Counted from the stretch's first letter, positions 1 through 10,133 are shown. The stretch is DNA of 19,207 nt from Chytridium lagenaria (GCA_025449115.1 JAHLKC010000292.1:1-19207), one strand, 5' to 3'. Translations and numbers: made by a program. Notes: a model not told the origin generated them from the sequence alone.

Positions 1-2591
1 GGTGGGGTAGCAGAGGCTTGTTGCTGCTGTATGGAAGAAGGTTGTTGTTGTTGTTGTTGCTGTTGTTGTTGCTGTTGATACTGTTGTTGTTGTTGGTCTT
101 GGTACGACTGCTGCGGTGGTTGTTGTTGTTGTGAATAAGACTGTTGATGCGGGATTTGTTGTTGTTGTTGATAAGATTGGAACCCTGGAGTTGGCGATTG
201 TGATGGTTGTGGCAGGTTCCGCAAGGACGGTGACGATCCTCCGGTTCCCTGATTAGGATAAAACGCTGTCGGTGACGGGTTTGACGATGGCGTTATGGGA
301 TAATTGTTCCCATTCTGATAAGGTGCAGGGACGGTATACACGGATGAAGCGTTTTCCGAAAAGTGCAGACCAAAGTGGGATGAATTTGAGGTTTGGCTGA
401 GAGGCGACATGGGGAAGGGTTGTGCGCCAATGCTGTGATTGGAACCTGAGGAGGCGTTGGAGTAGCGAACAACAGGGGATCGCCATTGGTCCTGTGAGTT
501 GGCGCGAGATGCCATCGAGACGCCACCACCGGAACGGACGCTGCTCGCGTGAGAGAGATTGGTGCTGCCACCGCCGCCGCCAAGCATGAGATCGTTCATG
601 CCGCTGGTGATGGAGGACATGTTGTTGGATTGGAATCGACCACCGGATCCAGCAGAGCCTTGAGATGAAGCGGATTTGCGACGGCCACCGACAAAGGGGG
701 AGTCGCTGTTTTGTGTGCAGTGCGTTGTGAGCCTGGTTTACGTTGAGAGGGAGAGGAGGAGACACCGAGGGACATGATATCGGCAGGTCTTGGATTTTAT
801 CCTTTTTACGACGTTCACTACCGCCCGAGGAATGGGTGAGGGCGACAGAGGAACGGCGTTGAGGATTTTGAGGACGAGCGAACCAAGCGACCGGGGTTGG
901 GACTGAAGCGAGGAGACGATCGTCGTCGTCTGCGGATGTGCAGATTTTGAGGGAAGGAAAAAGGTTGATTTTTTGGATGACATGAGTTTTGAGAGATGCA
1001 CCGTGACTTGGAAAACATGTTCAAGGAGGAACGGATCCAGTTCGGCGTCGGCTTGCATGGCTGAAAAGGGGATTTCAAAGTTCATGAAAATGGTTGGGGA
1101 GCCAGGTGCGAGCATAGGAGGTTTGGTGCGCATCGAGTGACCGACGGATCCATGGATGGTGGCGGGGATGGAGGAAGTTGGGGGTTGGCTGCCATTGACA
1201 GGTGCTTCGCGGTGACGGAGACGTGCATGAGCACGCATTCGACGAGGGTGACGCGGGAGGTGGGTTCAGTGCCGTCGTCGAGTTGAAGTTCGATGAGAAT
1301 ATTGCGACGATCTTTCAGGCTCCAAGTTGGGGACGATGGCTCTGAATGAGAGTTCGCCTGAATATATATTGTTTTTGGGGACAGAGGAGAGATGAGCGTG
1401 AGTTATTGTGTGCGATGATTATAGACGGATGATGGAATAGTAGATGTAAAGGAGAAATAAACTCACCATTCGGTGCAGTGGTACCAACACACCGCTGAAC
1501 TGCAGGAGGTTCAGAAGGGAATGGTCTGAACCAGTGAATAGGATAACATCTACGAACGGCAAGAGGCCTAGAAGCCGTGTCTTCGACCATGATATTTTGA
1601 ACAAGAGAATGAAGAGTGGCAGTGAGCTCGTATGAACGGAAATGGTCAGATACACTCCCACAAGGACCCGGTGGAATGGAGGAACTTTAACATTCTCGTT
1701 GGATGTGTGGAGATTGGATGGAATGTCTAATGCGAATGGGAAATCGTGTCTAGTAATATAAATTCCATGGTGAGTAAGAAGGAGTGCATAGAGATGTTGG
1801 TAAATTACTAATTAAAAAGTAGCTAATGCTCGCTCTACGAGCGAGCATAATTATAGAATGATAACTCTATGGTGATGTAATAACAGAGTATTAGAGAGTA
1901 CTGCTCGCTATCGCTCGCATAGGAGATATTAGCTCGCTGTCGCTCGCAATGATGTCTGTGCTCGCTCTCGCTCGCAAACGACAGTAGGCCCTCGGGCCTG
2001 AATAGAATAAAGAGTACTGCTCGCTGTCGCTCGCAAGCCCACCCCCGACAGCAGGCCCTTGGGCCTAAAACATCTGCTCGCTGTCGCTCGCAGTAGCTCA
2101 CCTTCCAACTTGCAAACCTTGATCAAACTCGACTCTAGAGCTTGGCTGCCAGAGCAACAATTTCAACAGAGTCTCATGAGCGCCAATTCTGCCGCCTCTG
2201 AACCTGAGAATCAGCTTTTCCGCGACCAGAGGAGAGTGATCAATGGTGATTCTGACGACACCATCAATAGTCCTTTTTTAGCCAAGAGAATGAGTTCCTG
2301 TTGGGCAGGGTTGTCTGTAGAGTACTCTAGGGAAGAGACGGCATGGAGATGTTCGATGGGAGGGAGATCAATGGTTTGACGAGAGAGAAGGAATTCAATG
2401 AAAATGTGACGTTGTTGGTTGGGGAGGGAGAGGGACATGCTAGTCATGGTGGTCATGTGGTAGTGTTGATTGTTGGCCTCCAAATCCACCTCCAAAGCCG
2501 CCACTCCTCCTCCTCTTGATCCCATGTCGTTTGAGGGCATGCCCATACCATGGTGTCGAGAGCTCCCACCTCCACCTCCACCTCCCATCAT
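1..2591 (-). CDS. Arrestin-domain protein with Q-rich C-terminal tail (3' end off window, frame broken)
   Basis: Likely an alpha-arrestin-like trafficking adaptor, which in fungi links plasma-membrane cargo to ubiquitin ligases. Exon 1 (2102-2591) starts at ATG ATG with a poly-Gly stretch and carries an arrestin-N-like strand pair (TIDGVVRITID, then KLILRFRGG). Exon 2 (1467-1807) has the arrestin hallmark HDFPFALDIPSN followed by SYELTATL and VRRCYPIHW. Exon 3 (1-1357) begins GELSFRAIVPNL, continues NILIELQLDDG and PTIFMNFEIPFSAM (arrestin-C-like strands), then a Ser-rich linker and a Gln-rich tail that runs off the left edge. Introns are 1808-2101 (GTGAGC/TTAG, repeat-filled) and 1358-1466. 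Single-base frame jumps are needed near 2268, 1685, 1320, 1212, 985 and 730, so no single open frame covers it. Family call rests on pattern recognition of arrestin strands; other beta-sandwich adaptors are less likely. Confidence 0.68.
33..182 (-). repeat. CAA/CAG trinucleotide tract encoding polyglutamine
   Basis: On the minus strand the tract reads as imperfect CAA and CAG codons, giving glutamine runs of up to about a dozen broken by Y, S, D, P and H. It lies in the disordered tail of the arrestin-like gene and is in frame with the preceding Ser/Pro-rich segment. Confidence 0.85.
1828..2092. repeat. Cluster of GCTCGC palindromic repeats inside the arrestin intron
   Basis: Six related copies of an 18-nt imperfect palindrome (TGCTCGCTGTCGCTCGCA and variants) lie at about 1828-1846, 1902-1919, 1931-1948, 1959-1976, 2018-2035 and 2075-2092. 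The first is a perfect 8-nt stem with a 3-nt loop (GCTCGCTC-TAC-GAGCGAGC). Two copies of a second palindrome, AGGCCC-2nt-GGGCCT, sit at about 1986-1999 and 2053-2066, each next to a GACAG. All lie within the intron 1808-2101, which is several times longer than most introns in the window. Confidence 0.85.
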
Positions 2592-3164
2592 GCATTTGAA
2601 GACATCATCTTGCTTGATGGCTTGTTCTTGTTGTGTTTCAAAGTGGTAAAAAGCTTGTTGAGGTGAGTGTGATCAAGTCTCCTATTGCACAAAGATCTCT
2701 CTCTTTTTCCACGCTGCTCTCCTTTGTTTCTTCCAAGTGCCCTCCAAAGAGACGACGACTAGGCCAGGTCAAGACGGCTTGCAATGCAGGTGTCTTGATC
2801 GTTTGATGAAGGCGTGAGAAAGTGGAGTGAGTGGGGATGGTTTCAGTATAATTTAAGGTAAGAAACGATCAAAGAAAAAAAAAAATAAAGATGTGAGGGG
2901 GGTGGTTATTCGTGACACAATGTACCACCAGAGACATTCATGTGCTACATGGAGTGCAAACCCTTTTTCGAGTTTCAGGAAAAGTGTTGTTGTTGTTAAA
3001 TATAATATATAGTCGTGTGTTGTTGTTTGTAAATAGAATTTAATAGTAAATAGTGTTGTTGTTGTTAGTGTTGATTGTATTAGATATTTTATAGTAGTTA
3101 GTATATAGTGTTGGTATGTAGTATGTCCTTGTCGTGCTTTAAACTGCTGTTGTTATTCATTCAT

Positions 3165-3187
3165 AATATATATATATATATATATAT
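3165..3187. repeat. (TA)n microsatellite
   Basis: Uninterrupted TA dinucleotides within the divergent intergenic region. Confidence 0.9.
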
Positions 3188-3296
3188 TTATAACTCACTT
3201 TATAATCATATGTAGTATCTGATGTAGATATATTCATTCATATATATATCTGAATGAATATATGGATAGATGTATTATATATATGTTATCATTATC

Positions 3297-3326
3297 AATC
3301 ACACACACCACACACACACACACACA
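3297..3326. repeat. (CA)n microsatellite
   Basis: CA dinucleotide run with one CC interruption, followed by GTATGTATGTATG. Confidence 0.9.
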
Positions 3327-3856
3327 TGCTAGGTGTGTATGTATGTATGCTGTCTGCTTGTCATCATCCATCATCATAGTATTCATTTACATTGCAACTG
3401 GTATACGCACACACATGTCATTTACTTTGGATAATACATGTGTATGTATGTAGATGGATGAATACTATTTCCTCTTGCGTAATATATATTAATTACATAC
3501 ATATAATTATAAAAAGTGACAACTTATATTTATATATTGTCTATTCTTTTAAGCGTTTATTATTGTTTACATTCAATTATTTATATCCCTCGGATCCATC
3601 CACAACCACCATCATCATCCAATTCATTCATTAATTAATTAATTGATACCTCATAGCGTAGTACAAGCAAAGTTCAAATGAAATGTTTGGCACAGCCAGA
3701 TGACTCTGCCTCATATCCAATAAATAAATCATAAAACAACAACACTCCCTCTCTCGCACAGTTTACCTCTTCACCTACTGTACAACACTACTACTGTGCA
3801 AGTTCACACACACACACACTACTCAACACAACGTCACCACTAACAACGTTACCAAT

Positions 3857-5874
3857 ATGCACTCTACCTACGTAGACCCCACATTGTGGGGCGGTTCCCT
3901 CTCTGCGACTAGGACGGCTCTTGAGAACGGAGAGTCAACGATGGTCGTGGCCAACGCTGGCTCTGCCAGTGTTGGTTGCATCGCAGAGGGTGGAGAGATT
4001 TGCGGCGACAACAACAGCGTCAGCCTGCAGTCTTTCTTCTCCTCTAGTGATTCCATCAGCGACTCTACACCTCAAGCTTTGTCGCCTTGCTCGCTACCCA
4101 TGCGCCTCGAGTTCCACGACACTCTTCTGCCGATACACCAGATCAACTCTCTCTCTTTGATAGCTCCCAAGAATATCTCTTTGCGCAGCAGAAAACGCTC
4201 AAAGGAAACCATCAACTGTAAGTTCTTCTTTTCGTCAGCACTCCCTGTGTCTACTATTATTCCATCAAACCAACATTCCTTCTTTAGTCTGGATTACGAA
4301 CGTCTCAGAGCAAAATCTCGTCTACCGGGTTTATTAAAAAACTACCGACGCAACGCTTTAAGACACAGAATAATAGCAGCAGCCGCACAGCACAACAACA
4401 CAGCCATACTTTTGCCCGAAAGAGCAACCAGCATTGGAGTCTTGACAACGCGACCCTCAGCAACAACAGTAGTAGCCGCCAACAAATTGACAGTCGGGAC
4501 TACAATCAACGCTACAGTCGCGCCAGCAGCAGCATCAAACAGCTCTACGGTCAGAGCCAACAACAACGCTACAGTCTCGATACACTCTCCAACTCCATCG
4601 TCGCATCTGATTCCAGCTACTTATTCCAGCAGAGCCAGCAGCAACAGCAACAACAACACTACAACGACGACAACGACAATTGCTCCGGGAAGGCCTGCTA
4701 TAAAGAGTATAGTGCCGCCTTCTACCACCAGCAAGAGAACTTCAAGACAGGAGCTCTCTTGTGCCAGCCAGCTTACTAGCCGCTTCATCAACTTTCTGGG
4801 AAAACTCGTCGTTTGACGCGTCCAACTTCCAAAAGCACTAACACGCGCACACACGACTCAAGAAAGGATTGTTCTCTAGCTACTCCGCTGGCAACACCCT
4901 TTCTCAATCGCAACCAAAGACTTTGACTGTTACTCTCCTCCCATCACATCACCCTCTTTACTTGAAACTTTGGACGAAATGGACTTCAACTTTTTCCCTC
5001 CTCTCGACACTCTTCTCAACTCTACAACCGCTCTTGAATCTCAGCAGTTTTTCAACACCACCACCAGCACCACCCAGCAGCAGCAAACTTTCAACAACGC
5101 CAACCCTTTTGACTTTTCCGACATTTTAATGATGGGCGAACAACACCACTTCCTCCGCCCCCCTACTGCACCTGAAGATGACTTGGACCGTCTCCTTGCG
5201 GGCTGTGCAGACCCTGACCTCGACTTTCTCTTTTCAGACCCATCCGTCTCCACTACCACCCCACAGACCAGCCCTGTATCTGAAAATGAGGATTTCGAGT
5301 CATTCATGCGTCAACTCGAATCCCCCCTCCCAGCGTCTCCCCCTCCACTTCCTTCTCCTCCCCTCCCTCCACCTCTCCCTCGACGCCACCATCGCAGCCC
5401 TCTCCGCCACCTCCTCCTCCTCCAACACCGTCACCCTCCCCATGTCCACCTACGTAGCCCTCCTCAACGCCACATTTGCTCTCATCAACAACACCCAAAC
5501 CATCATCACCCCTCCCACCCCTCTCACCCCTCCACCCCCATCACCCCTCCAACACCCCCCGTCGCCCTCTCCCCCCAACAACCCCGCCCCAACCGTCTCT
5601 TCTGAACGTCTCACCTCCACAGACGAACTCTGGCTCCGCACCATGGTCCGTCAAATCACTGAAGTCACATGCCCTTCCACCGGTCGTCCTAAATTTCGTT
5701 GTCCCGTGGACAGATGCAACCTCCTTGCTGAACGGCGGTACATGTTCGCACGCACCTGAGAACACATTTGGTGAAACGGAGCAGGGATCATCGGTGTGAT
5801 TGTGGAAGAACTTATATTAGGGTGTATGAACTTGAGAGGCATTGTAGAAGACGGGGCATGGGAAGGCGTTGTGA
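3857..5874 (+). CDS. C2H2 zinc-finger regulator with long disordered N-terminus (frame broken)
   Basis: Probably a nuclear DNA-binding transcription factor. The start is the ATG at 3857 after a leader rich in CA and AAC. An intron with GTAAGT/TTTAG borders lies at about 4219-4286. The following exon is Q/S/N-rich with recurrent QRYS motifs and a glutamine run near 4640, then acidic and Thr/Pro-rich stretches (for example EDDLDRLLAGCADPDLDFLF). Two fingers close the protein. Finger 1 starts FRCPVDRC at about 5693 (C-x4-C-x12-H-x3-H) and finger 2 starts HRCDCGRTY at about 5789 (C-x1-C-x12-H-x5-H); the stop is TGA at 5872-5874. Frame jumps are needed near 4188, 4760, 4840, 4919, in the C-rich run 5320-5380, and at 5740 and 5851; the last two fall inside the fingers. 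Target genes cannot be inferred. Confidence 0.66.
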
Positions 5875-6603
5875 ATTCGTTCTTTTTTTTTTTTGTATAT
5901 TTATTTGGTTTTTTTTTTGTTATGGTTGGCGCCCTCCCACTTGTTTGAAGTTATGCTGTTGCTGGCATTCCGCTCTTTCTTCTTCTTCTTCATCTTTATT
6001 TGATTTAGCTCTCTTTTTCTCTTTTTCTTCATCTCTGATTACTTTAAGACTGGATGCAACGTATCGCCGTTCTCCTCATTGTTATAAATATAAATAAAAT
6101 TGATTGCAAATATAACATCGTTCCTTTTTATTCTTTCAGTGCATTTACCCATTCACGTCTCTCCTTATACTATTTTTTTTAATTTATTAACGACGCGTTT
6201 AAGAACAAACATCATAATAATACAACATCTTTCCTTTTAATTCTTGTTGATAAATATCAATTAGTAAAACAGCACACGCCAGCGTCTCGTTCCTCTAGGT
6301 TCGTGTTATTTTCATTACTGAACCTGATTCACTTTGAAGCCGTTATCCAAACATCTCGTCTCCACAATGCGATTTTTTATTCAATTTCAGGGGGAGTTTT
6401 CGTTATAAAAATAAAAACGTGTTTAAGAACAAAAAGTCATAACACAAATATTTAGACGGGGACGTGTGTGAGAAACGGGAGATGACTCAATATCATTCCA
6501 GAAAAACAATACAAAAAAGTGGCAGATAAATCTGGATATAAAAGATGTAGCTATGTAAAGAAAGGACGCGTCGTGAGAGAGACTCTAAATCTTTGTCGAA
6601 TAC
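5875..6603. other. Intergenic region between convergent genes
   Basis: No gene recognised. T-rich 3' UTR-like sequence follows the zinc-finger gene, with long T runs at 5882-5894 and 5910-5919. The rest is AT-rich and separates the 3' ends of two convergent genes. Confidence 0.7.
6093..6098 (+). promoter_or_regulatory. Candidate polyadenylation signal AATAAA
   Basis: Canonical AATAAA in an AT-rich context about 220 nt downstream of the zinc-finger gene stop. Position and strand fit that gene; the actual cleavage site is unknown. Confidence 0.45.
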
Positions 6604-9120
6604 TTAGAGCTCGTAAACCATTACCTTAAGAAAATAAATAATAATTAGGATATACATTTAACCACAAAAGTAACAGAAAAAAAAAAAGAAGGATTTATCT
6701 CCTCACCTCCGTCGTCTTCCCCTTAAACTGCGATACCCGACCTGCTCCGCCACAACCCACTCTTCACACACTCATACGTAAACTCCGATATCAAAACCTG
6801 ATCCCGACTCGACATATCACAAATCCTCGACGACGTATTCACCGTATCCCCAATACAAGTATACTCTAACCGTTGCGAACTCCCAATAAACCCTGCAATC
6901 AATTCTCCCGTATTCACTCCAACTCCAATCGATATCGTGTCTTGCCTGTCGCTTTCGTCTTCGTTCATCTCGCGGATCGTTTCTTTGAATTCGAGCGCGC
7001 GGCTACCGAACGGTATTCGGATCGGTCTCGTCTTCCATGGTGCCAAAACGGCCATGAGAGCGTCCCAATGTATTTGTCGACGATGCCTTCGTATTTGAAG
7101 ACGATGCGGACAAGCTGAAAAATACAAATAAAATGGTTTAAATAAATCAAAGAATCGTCATTAGCAAATCAGTACAATAAAGGGCCAAACGACGCCAGAG
7201 AGTAGTAGAAGACAAAAGACGCGTAGATTCTATATCTAAAAACAATGACAAAAAACTGGAAAACAACTCACCCTCTCAAAATAATCATTCAACAAATTCA
7301 CAACCTCCATCGCCCAACCTTTTCACTGAAATTCGTAAACCCCCTGATATCCACAAAGATAATCGTCCCAACAATTCCTTTCCTTCCTCTCTGAATCGGA
7401 TTCCCTCTACTTGTCATTCTATCCACAACATGCGTGCAAGGAACCGAGAAAGTTTTCCGTGATTTTAGCCTTTTGCTCAACCTCTTTAATCAAGATCGAG
7501 TTTTCAATGGCGACGGCGGTTTGATTGGAAATGGCTTGACAGGGAGAGATCTTTGGAGGAGAAGGAGTTGTTCATACGGTCTTTGGGTCGAGGTGGAGAA
7601 TACCGTGAACCTTATCAAATCAAGTGCCTGTTATTGTGTATTATCCGTGGAATGATCAAGAATCGACAAAACGAACCTTGTTATGCGCAACGAGCGGCAC
7701 GCAGATAACACTTCGAATCTGTCCATATTTAACACTCGCTGCTTTTCCAAGCATGGATCTTCACAAGCATCCTTGGATATCAATGCAATCCTAGTATCAA
7801 ACACCCTCCTCAAAATCGTACTACTCAACAAATCTCCCGTCCCTCAATACTCTTCCCTTCCTGAGCTTGACGTAATGCGGCGCCAAGTTTCCGTGTTCTC
7901 ATCCACAAGCAGCACCACCCCACGATCAATCGGTAAAATCTCAAACATAAGATCAAGCGATTTCGCAAGCAACGGCGTGATATCATTCGTCAACGAAATT
8001 TTCGAAAGCTCATAAGCAAGTCTAAGTTTCTCATAATCCTCCTTCAACGTGTTCACGTCCGTGATCTCCGTGCCTCTACAGAAATCAGTGTCTCCATCAT
8101 CTGCAGGTATTTCCGCCGACACTGTGACGGTTTCTTCGTATTTCTTCTCGGATGGGAGGATGGTGACGAGTTTCACGTTCTCGTCGGTGATGCGACTGGA
8201 TTGACGGTGGGCGTTGGGGCCGCCGAGGACTTGAGGGGGTTCTTTGCCTTCTGCGACAAAGGTGAGGTTGATGGTGCCGATGGAGATGCGGTCGCCGTCG
8301 ACGAGTTGGCGGAGAGTGTTGGGTGCGATCATGACGTCGTTGATGCGGACGCCGTTGGAGGAGTTGCGGTCACGGATGCAGTAGCTAAAAAAAACAATAC
8401 CTTTAATAAAAACAGCCTTTGAAAAAAAGGGAAAGAAGACGTTTACCCATTATCCGTCTTTTTTACGACAGCATGATGCTTTGATATTTTGTTGCAGAGG
8501 AGGACAATGTGGTTGTCGTCTTTTCTTCCGATCGACGTTTCTTCGCGCACTAGAGGGAAATGGTTTTTACCACCAAATGAGGTGTAGCTGACGAGCTGAG
8601 CGGGTTGAGTTTTAACGGAAGATCTTTGCATTACTTAATGTTAGCCGTCTATATATTGGAAAAGGCGCATGCAGCCTTTAAATTCATGAAACCTACCTTC
8701 TGGGTGTAGTGTGGAGGATAATCTTACTCGCCCTCTGATTCCTCAGATCCTTCATCGGATCAACCGAAGACACACCCCGTAACGCTAGATTGATCATCAC
8801 CCCATCCAGATCCCCCTCCAACATCACTTCCAGTCACGCTAGCCCTCTAACCGATGAATCTACAACAGAGTAAGGGATCGACGGGTTCCTTCCTGCCGAT
8901 GCTTGAGCTGTGTTCGGGGCGCTGTAGGCATCGGGGTGGGAGGAGGAGGCGTTGGAAGAATGGGAAGCGTTGCGGACGAGATGGTGGTGGTGGTGGAGGT
9001 GGTGTGGGGGAAGGGGATGGGCATTGTGAGATCCTCCACTGTTTACTGGCATACCGTTGTAAAGATCGAAACGGTGTTGGATCGCGAATGCGAAAAATAC
9101 TGATCACGATCTCTGTCCAT
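6604..9120 (-). CDS. FHA-GAF-class III adenylate cyclase (about 16 frame breaks)
   Basis: Predicted to make cAMP under control of phosphopeptide-binding (FHA) and small-ligand (GAF) domains; it has no membrane segment. The FHA domain shows TSIGRKDDNHIVL, ISKHHAVV and RDRNSSNGV. The GAF domain shows DRGVVLLVDE, SVICVPLVAHNK and HGILHLD, and is followed by AVAIENS. The catalytic domain has FVDIRGFTNFSE (metal Asp), VDKYIG plus the second metal Asp, and CIGDTVNTSSRIC (N-x3-R transition-state pair). The K in DKYIG and the D in IGDTVN favour ATP. Exons from the FHA onward are 8447-8631, 7677-8384, 7272-7610, 6707-7114 and 6604-6624 (VMVYEL, stop). An upstream His/Pro-rich exon from ATG 9120 probably belongs too, ending at a GTAGGT donor at 8696, but its junction and frame are uncertain. 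Every break in the GAF and cyclase parts is an apparent one-base deletion; one disrupts the codon of the second metal Asp near 7065. Confidence 0.83.
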
Positions 9121-9163
9121 GATGGTGGTTGTGCTTGCTTTTTAAACTCAAGCCTTTTGTCGG

Positions 9164-9633
9164 ATGAATGGGAGGTGACCACGGATTCTGAAGAAGAGAT
9201 CCGGCTCTTCAAGCAAGTAAACCCGAGGAGAGGAAAATGTTTGAAAGCCTTCTTGCTGAAGAAAGTCTAGGTCTGCAACTGATGCGGAGAGGCTTTAACA
9301 ATGTCTCGGGCTCTCTCGTCAAGGATATGTTGACTCGTGTCTTTCTGAAGGTGCCTTCCAGTGATCCCAAATCAAATGGAAAATGCCTCCTCACGTTAAA
9401 GCAAGTTGTTGCAATGATCGAGACGAGCAGGCGACTCTATGTTTAAATCTCGAAAGGACCTGATTGAAGCGTATTATTTTTGTTGTCACCTTCTGCGACG
9501 CTCGAAGATGGAAGGAAGCCCTCGACAAGCAGCAATAACGACGCAAAGAAATTTCCTTGAAGAAGGGGACGTTTGTTGTGAAACCTTGACACCGTATTAT
9601 CTCAATCACAGCACCACTGCACTGCGCCTTTAG
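9164..9633 (+). other. Unrecognised plus-strand coding-like stretch in broken frames
   Basis: I do not recognise this. Three consecutive plus-strand frames read like one protein if single-base shifts are allowed: an acidic start (TTDSEEEIRLFKQV, about 9178), then ESLLAEESLGLQLMRRGF (9240-9446) and a third part with RKDLIEAYYFCCHLLRRS (9439-9633). Helix-like hydrophobic spacing supports coding, but the minus strand also has open frames here, no domain is visible, and the left end nearly abuts the start of the cyclase gene on the other strand. It could be a decayed gene or chance. Confidence 0.25.
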
Positions 9634-9751
9634 TCGCTTACGGCTCGTGCCTATATGCTGCTATGGGGATATTGGAGCGTGTCGAAGGAGTCAGAAGTCT
9701 AACATGGAAGGAATAAATCAAATGGATCCTAACTGGAACACTTTCAAATGC

Positions 9752-9997
9752 TCAAACTTTAGAGTTGGATTCTGCAGCTGGTGAACTGCTGACGGCCACC
9801 TCAAGCTCAAACTTTCCTGCCCAAACCTCACCACGCTTCAAATATGCTTTGAGAGAGTCTTTCCTACTCTTATTAAAGCTTGAGTAACTAAAGATTGTTT
9901 GAAATACACTCATATTAGATAATGATTTATTAAGCTTTCCGACCACCTTTATAGCTACCGCTACCACCGCGAGACAAAGCAACGTGAGGCTTTCCAT
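9752..9997 (-). CDS. Possible small secreted protein, 81 aa
   Basis: The frame opens with MESLTLLCLAVVAVAI, a plausible signal peptide or membrane anchor, followed by a basic, Ser-rich stretch and a short Ala/Ser end. It is divergent from the secreted-protein gene that starts at 10134. No family is recognised, and a competing plus-strand reading exists over the same bases, so it may not be real. Confidence 0.25.
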   Translation of the reverse strand: MESLTLLCLAVVAVAIKVVGKLNKSLSNMSVFQTIFSYSSFNKSRKDSLKAYLKRGEVWAGKFELEVAVSSSPAAESNSKV

Positions 9998-10133
9998 TCC
10001 TAAATAACTTTCTCTACATTGATTACGAAGCGTATGCCAAAAATCATAAAAACGCGCGTCGCCCCTTCACTTTTTTCGACATCTCATTGCCTAAATCTCA
10101 ATCCCCTTAAAACCTGATTTTTGACGCGAAAAC

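Larger units (their letters stand above)
2592..3856. other. Divergent intergenic region with microsatellites
   Basis: No credible gene is seen. It separates two divergently transcribed genes, so it should hold both promoters; no clear TATA position can be assigned because the middle is AT-rich throughout. It contains TTG-rich stretches (2985-3065), a TA run (about 3165-3187), a CA run (about 3297-3326), TATG and ATTC repeats, and a second short CA run near 3808-3820 just before the downstream start codon. Small open frames here are microsatellite translations. Confidence 0.7.

Noticed and set aside
253..765. 170-codon minus-strand open frame
   Set aside because: It is Arg/Trp/His-rich in an alternate frame; the Ser/Gly/Gln-rich frame leading into the polyglutamine tract is the coherent one.
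738..1357. Velvet or other transcription-factor domain in the first gene
   Set aside because: A KDRR motif briefly suggested it, but strand patterns on both sides of it (FPFALDIPSN, SYELTATL) fit the arrestin fold and the velvet hallmarks are absent.
1828..2092. GCTCGC repeat cluster as a CRISPR array
   Set aside because: Repeat spacing is irregular, the units are palindromic themselves, no cas genes are present and the setting is a eukaryotic intron.
1835..2126. Minus-strand proteins reading CERQRA and RATAS through the repeat
   Set aside because: They are simply translations of the palindromic repeat inside an intron with a good donor (GTGAGC) and acceptor.
3262..3634. Small plus-strand frames in the intergenic region
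   Set aside because: Translations of CA, TATG and ATTC microsatellites with His/Thr/Ile bias and no conserved pattern.
5041..5765. Gly/Glu-rich minus-strand frames opposite the zinc-finger gene
   Set aside because: Shadows of the Pro/Ser-rich C-rich plus strand; no start context or domain.
7835..7850. In-frame TGA in the GAF domain (and another near 8848) as evidence for UGA recoding or selenocysteine
   Set aside because: The same exon also needs several one-base frame corrections, family residues do not call for Trp or Sec there, and TGA ends the zinc-finger gene normally. Missing bases explain the stops better.
6723..7900. Frame jumps in the cyclase explained as extra short introns
   Set aside because: Conserved residues are contiguous across the breaks, with no spare sequence to splice out and no GT...AG pairs at those points. 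Genuine introns in this gene are 62-157 nt with clear borders.
8854..9270. Gly/Arg-rich plus-strand open frame
   Set aside because: Most of it is the antisense of the His/Pro-rich N-terminal exon of the cyclase gene; only its last part (after 9170) may be meaningful.
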